Source: Branchiostoma lanceolatum (Eukaryota; Chordata; Leptocardii; Amphioxiformes; Branchiostomatidae). Taken from it: a DNA stretch of 64,000 bases. The stretch spans positions 6,989,734-7,053,733 of the forward strand of contig NC_089738.1 of NCBI RefSeq assembly GCF_035083965.1. The letters are read 5' to 3'. Each line of letters begins with the position of its first letter. The stretch's first letter is position 1. The position numbers were made by a program, and so were the translations under genes. Under the pieces are notes generated by a model. It was not told where the DNA came from. It ran no database searches and saw nothing but the letters and a program-made list of their open reading frames with translations. This document shows positions 1 through 12,400 of this stretch, in pieces.

Positions 1-244
1 TGCGGGGATCTAATTTCGCGGTAAGGAGAAGAAATGGAGTGTTCGCGGTGGTAGCCGGAGTTTTTGTAGGAAACTAAAGGGATCATCGTACGGCACGTTT
101 TTGAGCGGTTTTAAAATCCTACAAGTATGAAGTTATTACGCAAATGTGCTTGACAATGTTATTAAATGTGACTACTATAAAGATTTCAACATTTTTTTTA
201 TTTCCATTTTTTTGGCCTTAATATAAAACTACCGCGAACATTTC

Positions 245-439
245 TGCATTTACAGTATTCAAGACATATAATCCGATCCACAACAATGGCATCACATGAT
301 CACACCTTTTAACGGCATTGGCTTTCTCTCGTACAAGAGGAAGTGCTACGAGGAAGTAAACTCTAAAATCTATCCTCGGTGTAAAGCTAAGTATTCCGAA
401 GTAACTATATACCGGACGTGCCACCATTTTAAGTCGAAC
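245..439 (+). promoter_or_regulatory. Conserved upstream region of gene I
   Basis: About 190 bp directly before the start codon at 440 is clearly similar to the region before gene III (26240-26424). The most conserved block (about 271-301) contains an E-box ATCACATGAT at 291-300. ETS/PU.1-like sites AGAGGAAGTG (336-345) and GAGGAAGTAA (350-359) follow. The same order of sites occurs before genes III, IV and V. This probably covers core promoter and 5' UTR. No TATA box is obvious. Conservation is seen directly; the factor assignments are inference. Confidence 0.5.
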
Positions 440-3400
440 ATGAAGTTTATCATCTGTCTTATGTTCTTTACCACTGCGGGCTTCACGTCAAGCCAGTCCG
501 TTCATGGGGTACGTAGGTGAAGGTTTACAAACTAAGCAGAAGTAGAGAGCAACTGTTGCAATTAACCTGCCGCAGTGTGGCACCGTATTGTTCCGATGTC
601 ATGATCAGTGTCATCATTGGTGTCATGCCTTATCACACCGTATAGACCGCTACTTTCCTTCGGTCTATACGGTGTGATAAGGCATGGTCGTTCCTATAAC
701 CTCGCGACCTTGGTACTTTACTCGGTGGTTATTCTTATAGGAACGACCATGCCTTATCACACCGTATAGACCTCAGGGCGGGTCATTAACCCTATATTAC
801 GAGACCACGGTCTTTCGCAGTTGTGGCGTCAGCAAAGTTTTGCATGACACTGATGGGGGGGGGGGGTCAGCCCTCGGCTACACAACTCTGCATAACTCCC
901 TTGTGTGTGACCCCCCCCCCCCCCCCCCCAATACGTACATATGCCGCCGTTCTACTAAGGAAGTCTGCGAACGAGGCTAGAAGGAAAGCGGGTCATTAAT
1001 AAACTCCTCAGGGGGAATATTATTTTTCTACAAAAACGAGTACAAAAATTATGTAAAGACAATACCTTCAAAATCATCGGATGTCCTCTGGGTACAAATT
1101 GATCGCAGCTTGTTTGGACTCCAGAAGGACTTATTCCTATGTTCCGTTTATATAAGCCCAAATAATTCAACTATTCATAAGAATGCCGATAATCACGTGT
1201 TAGATATATTAGAGGAAGAAATTAGCAGGTACGGCACAGAGGGATTTATTCTTCTTGGGGGAGACCTTAATTCGCGCCTCGGCAATCTTCCTGATTATGT
1301 AGATAATAGTAACAACGACGGTTTCCCCGATACCTCCTCAAACCACGTTAGCGATAGACAACGCTTGGACATATCACCTCCCAACAAATTTGGCCGACTT
1401 TTATCTGATCTGTGCATTCAATCAGATCTTAGAATCCTAAATGGCAGGGTAGCGGGCGATTTGCAAGGCAACTTTACCTGTCACCAGCCTAACGGTAGCA
1501 GTACGGTCGATTACATAATCTCCAGCAAATCCTTTCTTCAAAACATCTTATTATTTCGAGTTCATCCTTTATCTGTTTTTTCCGACCACTGTATGTTATC
1601 AGTATACATACATTCCAATTCTGCACATCAAAATCACTTCGAAAAAAAGAAAAGATCTAAAACTAAATCTTCCCCCAAACGCTTTCACTGGAATGATAAA
1701 TCCACACAAAAATTCATTCAGACCCTTTCACAATCTCAATTTAACACCAGATTGAACTCCCTCTCATCCCAAAACACCAACGATATAACCTCGAAGGAGG
1801 AAATAGAAAAAATCGCATCGGACTTTAGTTCAATCTTGAGGGACGCGGGTTTCAAATCATTATCAATTAGGAGAACTAATTACAAAAAACATACCCAGCG
1901 TAAGCAAACAAAACAATGGTTTGATAAAACCTGTGTGGAACTAAAACGGGAGGTGAAGAACTTATCATCATTACTAGTAAAACAACCGTCCAATCCTGTC
2001 ATAAGGGGAAGTTACTTTAGAAGAAAGAAAGAATATAAAAAACTTATAAAAAAGAAGAAAAGGGAATTTCATAATCTTATCATGACCCAATTAGCCTCCC
2101 TTAAGGACAGAAATCCAGGTGCTTTTTGGAATATTATGAACAAACTAAAACCAAAAAAAGCACAAGATAATCATCAAATCACAGAAGAAGAATGGTTTAA
2201 ACACTTCAGTAACCTAGAAAAACTTCCCAACAATGATATAAACGACTGTCCCACTTCTACAATCGACCAACTAGATGTATCGTCATTCCCTACAAACCCC
2301 TCTGTTTTAGACTCACCAATAACACCAAAAGAATTAAACTCTGCCATCTCAAACCTCAGTAACAATAAATCGAGCGGAAACGATATGATTTTAAATGAAA
2401 TGTTAAAATCAGGTAAACTGTTGCTTCAAACACCACTTCTTCAATTATTCAATAAATGTCTCCATAGCGGGTATTTCCCCCAGGAGTGGTCCCTCAGCCA
2501 CATTGTTCCTATTCACAAGTCCGGAGATCCCTCTCTCCCAGATAATTACCGCGGCATTTCAATAATGAGCTGTTTGGGTAAATTGTTCTCGTCAATTCTA
2601 AACACTCGCTTAGTTAATTTTGCAGAAGTCAATAGTCTTTTCAAACCTCACCAAGCAGGGTTTAGGAAAAATTTTAGAACAGCAGATAACCTCTTCGTAT
2701 TAAGTACCTTAGTTAGCAAGTATATTAGTAAAAACTCTAGGCTCTTCGTATGTTTTGTAGATTTCAGTAAAGCTTTCGACTCGGTCTGGAGAAACGGTCT
2801 TCTTTTCAAATTAAACAAGTTAGGTAAAGGGGGTAATTTCCTACAAACAATCAATGATATGTATTCAAAAACTACTAATCAAGTCAAATACAGCCAAGGT
2901 CTAACAGAGCCATTTGTTACAAGTCGTGGTGTCCGACAGGGCTGTAATTTAAGTCCGACATTGTTTAACTTATTTCTAAGTGATATTACCTCAGTATTTG
3001 ACATTGATGCCTGTAATCCCCCTTCCATGTACAGTAAGCGAGTTCCTTGTCTTCTATATGCAGACGACTTAGTGATTTTTTCTGAGTCCAAGCAAGGACT
3101 ACAGTCTTCCTTAGATAGACTAGAAAGCTACTGTCATACCTGGAAACTCAATGTGAACCTTAAGAAAACAAAAATTATTGTTTTCTCTAAGGGGGGCCGT
3201 CTACCGAAAGAGCTGTATTTCATATATAAGAATAATCCGGTTGAAATAGTGACATCTTATTGTTATCTAGGCATTGTTGTCAACTCCGCGGGCACTTTCA
3301 AGGCGAACAACAAACATCTTTACAGTAAGGGACTAAAAGCCTTATTTAGCATGAACCAATCACTGGACAAAGCCGACGCACCTTTGTCTGTTAGAAACAA

Positions 3401-6400
3401 GCTTTTTGACAGTTGTGTTAAACCCGTAATTCTTTACGGGTCGGAGATCTGGGGTTCAGTTAAAAGCTCCAAATCCTGCCCTATCGAATCCATTCACCTA
3501 AAATTCTGTAAACAAGCCCTGCACGTACCGAGATCGGCATGCGGCCTCGCTGCAAGGGCAGAACTAGGTAGGTTTCCCATTCAAGTGGAGGCCTCCCTAA
3601 ACGCCATCAAACATCTTTTAAGACTTCGTCTGAAAGTGCCTGCCGACAGTTTTCAGTTAGATGCTCTCGCTTGTCAGATAGACTTAGACAAAACTGGAGC
3701 CAAATGTTGGGCGTCAGGAGTTCGGAAGTCCCTAGAGGAGTGCGGTTTCGGCTACATCTGGCATTGCTCTTTATCCCCAAACACAGATACGTCCCAAATC
3801 ATTAATTCCATCAATCAACGCTTAAAAGATATTCACTTTCAAACTTTCCTAAAAGAAATACACAATGATAACAAAGGTGGATCAGCTCGAAACAAACTGA
3901 GATCCTACAGATTGTTCAAGTCCACATATAACGAAGAAAAGTATCTAAGCCTCGAAAATATACGGCATAGGACCGCAGTCACAAAACTCCGTATCAGCTG
4001 TCACAGACTTCACATTGAAACCGGACGTCATAACCGCACTCCCCTAGAACAACGTATATGTAGACATTGCAATTTAAATAGGATAGAAGACGAGCAGCAC
4101 TTTTTAGTAGAATGTAGTTTATACAACGAAGAGAGAGCTGCGCTTTATAAACTTATTCAATGTAGCTTTCCCCATTTTATACATCTTTGCAAAGAGGAGC
4201 AATTCATATTTCTAATGACTTTAGGTAAACCCTCTATTATAAAACACACCTGTACGTATATTTACAATATCACCAAGAAGCGAGAAGAGGCCAAATTAAC
4301 GTAATCATTAGATTAGTGTTAGCTTATCATTGTAATGTATATATATGTACTTTCAAACTGTTATGTTTTCTGTTGTGACCTGTACTAAACCCAGTGGGTA
4401 TGTGTGTACAATAAAGGTCTTCATTCATTCATTCATTAATGTTATTATCATATAGCCATTGTCCATATAGTAGTTAGTAGTACTTTGTGTTGTATTTGAT
4501 TTGTGTAGTATTTGTCTTAACATGAAATATAAAAACAACCCCCCCTGTCATTTAATGGTAACGTTCGAACACCGGGTCCGTACGAAGTTTACAGACCCGC
4601 AGGTCCATGCGAAGTTTACAGACCTGCTTTTTGGGTCTGTATGAAGATTACAGACCCGCAAATGCATATGGAGCCTTCTGATTGGTTAACGATATCTACC
4701 TAACGTTATATGATAATAGACATTCGACGTTAGAACTTGTAATGTTGATAATAATGACTCGGTTGTAACGTTGGGTAACATAAATTCGGGATTTTTCCGA
4801 TAATGGTTGACTGAAATCAATCTAGCAGAACAATAAACCATCCTTTTTTTCTATTATTCTGTCAGTATCATGTACTATCTTTGCACTAATCATATATATG
4901 GTAGATTTTGTCTCTAGTCGTGCTGACACCATAATATTTCAACTTGAAACTACCGTCCGACGCACGCACAATGACGGTGCTGTCGGACAGGGGGCACATT
5001 AATTCGGGAGAGAAGATTCATCTTGAATATCTTACCGCTAATTACATTTTATACAGCAGCTATTCGTTCCATCCTTGGCTTGAGGAGAGTGCTATGGATA
5101 TAGACGTGTCCAAGTAAAAAAATACACGAAAAAACGGCCGTACCGCACACATCAGGCCTACGAGAACAACCCGTGTGTTGAGTCGGTAGCTGTAGAACGT
5201 CAAAGTCGACATCCACCGTCATGGCAACGTGTACATTATTCATGGAAAGTTAGCCGGATGCCGTAGCATTGATAATACTACTATGTCCATGTATTCCTTG
5301 TTGTGTTAAGAGCAAACTTTGAGGAAAATATCGTCCTCAGTCCACAATCACACGCAACATTTAGACAAAAAAAGTGTTCCTCACAAACCTTTGTCGTCTG
5401 CTTGACAACAGGATTCTGGGTAATGATATGGCGGCGGGAAAATACACGCGCCGTAGGTTGTAGCAACAAAGAGGGATTTTGATGATTGATCACACGTAGA
5501 GTCCAATTGCAGGTCAGCAATTTTAAGAAAATAAGTTGTCTTGTAAATGATTGTGTTTAGCAGGAAGCGGATGTGACATTTGTCTTATAAACCAGCCGAC
5601 AACGATGTAGTGTGATTCTCCCACGGAGCCCTCAGACTGTTCCAATAAGGGACGGAGAGTTTTTGTCCACGTCGCCTTCTAATGCATGCTTATCGAAGCT
5701 TTTCAGACAGTGTTCTGAATACGTTAGTCTGTCAAGTTTGCATTTCTAGCGGTATTACTGATGTTGCATCTAGCACATATCCCTAAATACCCCGTTTTCG
5801 AAAAATCCCGAATTTAAGTACCCCACGAATTTATGTTACCCAACGTTATACAATTGCAAGGAGGGACTAGTAAGGTGGTTATGTTTGTTTTTCAAACGGG
5901 CACTACGATGGAGGTCACCGGTAAGTTTGGTACATAATTTGAATAAGGCTTCCCATACCATGTTGTTCATAGAAAGGCCCATATTTTTTTTTAAAATGTT
6001 AAAAAGCATTCAAAAGATATCACACATGCCATTTAAACTTCAAAATAAATACCAGAAAGAGTTGGTGCTACGGTACATACTGAAGTCAACAGCAGTTACA
6101 ACGGTATTCACATGCGCTGGAACACCTCGGCCTGTCAACACTTGCTACTAGACGTGATCACTGGCAGAGTGACTCGAAACAGCCATAAACTGAACTGTCC
6201 AAAAGCCAGAACGAACCGGCACTTGAACTCTAGCATACCGTACCTGACCCGCCTTATCAACCAATATGATCAATAATTGTCTTCTGTAAATATACTTAAA
6301 ATGTCGAGTTTATCTTTTGTCTAGATCTGTCCCACGAATTGAAATGACGGTTGAAGTCATACTTGATGTTTACGTACGTATATGGCACCGGATGTATCAT

Positions 6401-9400
6401 ATACGATTTTAATCATTGTACATTGGTTTTAATTCAGTGCTAGCACTGCGACTGCCAATAAAATCATCTTGTATCTTGTATCTTGTATTATATTATATAA
6501 CGTCGTTACGTTTCACGTTATTTAGGTACCAGCACATAGTTGCTTGTTGCAAGGCCCGCCCGGAATCCCCGGGAGAGACGGAAGAGACTGTCCCTGTGGA
6601 ACCAAAGGTGAGGAGATAGATACGTAATATAACCTCTTTTGATTTGTTTCAAGTGATTCAGTGTCCCAGTTCCTTTGACGAATTCAAAGGAAGGAGTTTG
6701 GTGATTTTTTTCGGTGCAGGTGCACGTGGTTATATTAGGTTGTTCGTTGCTTGTTTGAATTGGTTTGTTTGTGTTAAGTGATATGACGGTGAACCAATGT
6801 CAAAAGATCATTATCAGCATTAAGCAGAAAGCCAAGACAACAATCTGAATTACAGATGATTTACACAATATTGATTTTAAAATATTCATAATTTTCAAGT
6901 GAAGACTTATTAAAAATCAGCAATACAATCATAAATGCTAAAATACGTACCGGATAACTTAAAGGGACGATAAACAGTTTTGTTTTCTTTGATATCTTAT
7001 CAACATTTGGCCTTCTTGGCGTTCTTATCAATCGCCCCTCATTTATATGTGTAAAATATTTACGCTTTAGAAAAGTATACGTATAGGAAATACATGGGTA
7101 GGGTCTGCACGGGGTTTTTGAGTATCGTGTTGTTTAACAAAACACACGTCGCCTAATTCCCCACAAACGGAATTCTTTAAAAAACTTGGCTGATTTTAAC
7201 GTATTTATTGATACATAATTCATTGCAAAATAACACCCCCTTCTGGAGTTTAAGACTCCTTGAAGTAAAAACTATTGCCTTTCATCAACAGACGCAGATA
7301 TAAATGACCTGCAAAGCAAATATCCGGGGCTGACAGAAGAGACTTCAGATCTGAGGCAACAGAATGATGTTCTTGAGCAGAGGCTGTCAGCCCTTGAGGA
7401 CCGCATCGAGAACACAACTCAGTCTGACTCAGGAGGTTACAACTACCATAACGATTTTTCTAGAAATATCGTTATGCAGAAGCACCGCTGTTGACTGTTA
7501 GACATTTTCAAAGACATCTCTACGTAATTGTAGCATCTTAATAACCATGTCGGACGTGAAAGTACACTGTGCCAATTTTGAACGTTTTGAAACACTAGAG
7601 GCGAGTAGAAACAGACTCCTGGCTCCCGGGGATCGAACCCGGGTCCGCCAGTCCACAGGCCGCACACCTTAACCACTAGGCTAAAAGGTATAAACCAGTT
7701 TAGACTGGTGAGTTGGATGCGCTTGAACCCCACTGCTACCATTTTATCATAGTGGTTTCTTTGAACGAATTAAGCTATTAAGAGCAGCTGTCTGTAAAAA
7801 CCAAGCAAAATGAGGAAAAAGTGGCCAAGTTCTAAAAATGAAATTTTCTTAGATTTTGTGTGGTGGTAGGGTCTTGGCCCAAACCTACAAAAATGGGAAA
7901 GTTTTTGGTCGGAGGTTACCAGTTGCCATGGTAACGGCCATTTTTCAAAATGGCGGATTTTCGCCTTGTGAAGGCCTCTCTCTCGCTCAAAATGGACCAT
8001 CTTTGGCCTACTGTAACTCGCACAAATGAATAGAAATGTTGCTGCCTCTAATATATAATATTATCCATATCTTAACAAGAAAAACCATGTTAAGTGTTGC
8101 TCGAAATGTTTTTGCAGTGAGATGCAACAAACGTTTAAAGATGACCTTTTTTTGTGAAATTTCAAAATTGACAAAACGCCATTTTTTGACGTTTTTAGCA
8201 AGCAATACCTCCTTAAAGGGCACTTCAAATTTGTTGATTTTTGACACAGCTCTAGTTTAAACCTTTATAAATATCATATTAAAAAAGAAGTTTGGGTTCT
8301 TAATGGGGCGAGCCACAGTGACACGGAGACTAAGCCATTGTTTCCATTGTAGCAGAATTTCAACTACAGAATTGAAGGTGAAATAAACATGTGCAACTTG
8401 GTGATTGAGATAAGAATGACTTTTCTTGAACTTTTTTATGGTGCAAGAAACCTGCCTGGCACTTAGAAAAGTATTTTGTAACCGTTGACTGTTGGTTGCC
8501 ATGGCAACGGTCATCTTTGTTGTTAATGATGGATTTTCACATGGTTGTATTAGGAAAACATCCCTATAGCTACCTGCTGATTGCACTAGAGATATGTACA
8601 TAACTTTTATATTTCCATATAGCATGGTTTCCAACGTTTCATAGACCAAAAGTTCAAGATCAAGCATTAAGATTAAGAGGGCGTACTAGGGGGTTATCAG
8701 AACCAATGAAATCAGAATTTTCATCTTGCTAAATTTTAGTCATTTTTAAGGGGCTTCCATCATTGGCAATGTTGATGAATGGTTTTACCAGAGAAACATT
8801 GAGTCAACAACTAACATTGTTTTATTGGGACACGTATAACAGAAGCCGTGACTTAAGGGTCTTTATGTGTATTTTTCGTGTTTTGGGACTGATACGAAAT
8901 AAGTGAGGTAATCACGTCTCACTACGGTGTGAGCTATGGCCATCTTAGTGTCGCTGTGTGAAAACCACGGATAGATGCCATGAAATGCTTGCAACAATTA
9001 AAAATGTTAATTAGGGCACTACATGGGGTTTATAGGGAAACTTGGTATGGAATAAAGCTGTTTTACACATTCTTGATATTTGTTCTCTAAGACATCAATC
9101 AGTAAGTTACTTACTCAATCATTTTGTGTATTCACTATGTGGTACATAAAGACAAAGGGTCCGCATGCATTGGGGTTATCAGGACTCCACATACCAGGGT
9201 TATAGAGGGTGCAGAAGGTGCATTGCGGAACTCTTCTGTTTACCTCTTCCTATGTTAAGATTGACCTCCTACGTACATCCACTGGAGAATGTTGTAGACA
9301 CATTTTAGTTTAATCTTTGGATAGTTTTCCCGAATTCTCCGTAGATGAATACTTTCTGTATCTGTGCTAATTTTGACCTACAACTTGTAACTGTAGGTCA

Positions 9401-12400
9401 ACCTATAGCTGAAATAGAATTTTAGGCTTTTCTTAAATCAGTGGCTTTTAGTTTCTAAAATAGTAAAAAAAATTGTATATTGTTGATACGATACATGTAA
9501 AAAATTCTGAAGGCACTAATCACTGAGGTACTCGGATATCTGATGTACAGTTTTTCGTTTCGCCAGGCCGTGTCCCTCGAATTCATTGTGACAGAATGCA
9601 TAAAAAAAGTATGCAGTATATATAGAATAATTCTATAGAAAGACATCTTAACTTTATTAGCATAAATAGTCAAATCAAAGTATAGTCCCTGACAAAAATA
9701 CAAGGCCCCTCTTAAGCTCAGTTCATTAACTTTGTTTTAGTGAGCTATTGGTTAAAAGTACTACTTCGTCTTCAATTGTATGATGGTCTACCCATTATAA
9801 TTTTCAAATTGTATAAACAATCTTAAAAGCAACTGTCTCCGCATCTGGATGTATCATATCAGATGCATAGCGTCCTACTACTCCCCTTTTTTGTCAGTGG
9901 GAGCTGGAGAAGGTCAAATACTTTACTGTGCGCATAACTATGACATTTACCTTGTGAATATCCGTCATTAAGTATGGCCGTTTCACATTTATATGATGAT
10001 ATAGATGTAAGGAAATAATGATATGAAATCATATACTTAAAAAATATTGTTTGGAGGCAAATTAGAATTAATATTCATAAGGGTATGGTTATCTGTAAGT
10101 GTATGTATTGTGTGCTGCACATATACACATTGTCCCAGTTTTTATTTGGCTTTTGTTGTGACCCATGTATGTCCATATTCTGTTAGTAGTTGTATTGGTT
10201 ATTCATTTTGGAAAACCAGTAAAGATAGAAAATAAAAGAATGGCCGTTGCCATGGCAACCAGCAATCAACTGTTACAAAAAAATAGAAGTGCCAGGTAGG
10301 TTCCTTGCAGCATAAAGGATTTAAAAAAATCATATTATCATCTCAATTTCCAACTTGCCAATCCTGAGTAAGAACAAATTTTGAACCAATTTTGAACCTT
10401 TGAAAGACTGTTACAATGAAGAAATCTACTTTCCTAAGTAATAGGTAGGATTCTTTGTTACATGAAAAAACGTCAGATTTCATTTTCTTTACATGTGTAA
10501 CAAAGCTATGGATGTTTTCCTCCTGCAACAATGTGAACATCCACCATTAAGAACAAAGATGGCCGTTGCCATGGCAACCAGCAGTCAACTGTTTACATAA
10601 TACTTTTCTATGTGCCATGCATTCATCAACATTGCCCATGATGGAAGAAAAAGCCCCTTAAAAATGACTAAAATATAGCAAGATGAAAATTCTGATTTCA
10701 TTGGTTCTGATAACCCCCTAGTACACCCTCTTAATCTTAATGCTTGATCTTGAACTTTTGGTCTATGAAACGTTGGAAACCATGCTATATGGAAATATAA
10801 AAGTTATGTCCATATCCCTAGTGCAATCAGCAGGTAGCTATAGGGATGTTTTCCTAATACACATGTACTTGTAAACAGCTGTAAGTAGTAACTGAAGATT
10901 GGTTAGTGGTTACTCAAATCTTTACAACCATATGAAAATCCATCATTAACAACAAAGATGACCGTTGCCATGGCAACCAACAGTCAACGGTTACAAAATA
11001 CTTTTCTAAGTGCCAGGCAGGTTTCTTGCACTATAAAAAAGTTCAAGAAAAGTCATTCTTATCTCAATCACCAAGTTGCACATGTTTATTTCACCTTCAA
11101 TTCTGTAGTTGAAATTCTGCTACAATGGAAACGATGGCTTAGTCTCCGGGTCACTGTGGCTCGCCCCATTGAGAACCCAAATTTCTTTTTTAATATGATA
11201 TTTATAAAGGTTTAAACTAGAGCTGTGTCAAAAATCAACAAATTTGAAGTGCCCTTTAAGGAGGTATTGCTTGCTAAAAACGTCAAAAAATGGCGTTTTG
11301 TCAATTTTGAAATTTCACAAAAAAAGGTCATCTTTAAACGTTTGTTGCATCTCACTGCAAAAACATTTCGAGCAACACTTAACATGGTTTTTCTTGTTAA
11401 GATATGGATAATATAATATGTTAGAGGCAGCAACATTTCTATTCATTTGTGCGAGTTACAGTAGGCCAAAGATGGTCCATTTTGAGCGGGAGAGAGGCCT
11501 TCACAAGGCGAAAATCCGCCATTTTGAAAAATGGCCGTTACCATGGCAACTGGTAACCTCCGACCAAAAACTTTCCCATTTTTGTAGGTTTGGGCCAAGA
11601 CCCTACCACCACACAAAATCTAAGAAAATTTCATTTTTTGAACTTGGCCACCTTATGCTTGGTTTTTACAGACAGCTGCTCTTAAAGCCACCACCAATTG
11701 TTTTACTGATATTACAATACACCAAAAAGAGCAAAAATCTGGAGTTTTATTTAATTTTTGATCAACAGATTATCTGCCATCCAGCTGCACTGAAATAGTT
11801 CAAAATGATTATAAGCAAAGTGCGTTTTAGATCAAGTGATCATGAGAATGAATGGTATTAAATAGAACAGTATGAAAATGACATTGTCCAAATATCTGGC
11901 AAGCATTGATAAATAGGAAATGTTCACCTCGAAACGCAGCCAGTAGGTATGTCCCTCCCTCCCTCCCTCCCTCCCTCCCTCCCTCCCTCCCTCCCTCCCT
12001 CCCTCCCTCCCTCCCTCCCTCCCTCCCTCCCTCCCTCCCTCCCTCCCTCCCTCCCTCCCTCCCTCCCTCCCTCCCTCCCTCCCTCCCTCCCTCCCTCCCT
12101 CCCTCCCTCCCTCCCTTCCATCCTTCCTTCCTTCCTTCCTTCCTTCCATCCTTCCTTCCTTCCTTCCTTCCTTCCTACGTTGTAGTAATACAGATCTGTA
12201 TAGGTACTCCACCCATGGGCCAGTCTTGATTTAAAGATATTCAATGAATTCAATCAAGTCTATGACTCTTTAGAGGTAGGGTGAGATGCCCAGCCAACAG
12301 GGATATGAGGATGCTAAGTCTAGAGTATGTTGGATGTTTTGATAACAGGGGCATCACATATGTTTACCTGTTCTAAGAACAGTATAAACATGGATATAAT

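Noticed and set aside
7614..7690. Functional tRNA gene
   Set aside because: A and B boxes are present but no acceptor stem closes and a second decayed copy exists, so it is SINE-derived. The same applies at 23063-23137 and 33640-33687.
8257..8667. 136-codon minus-strand frame repeated in the opposite orientation at 10958-11215
   Set aside because: It is carried by the arms of the long-TIR element, is not conserved as a protein and has no transposase motif.
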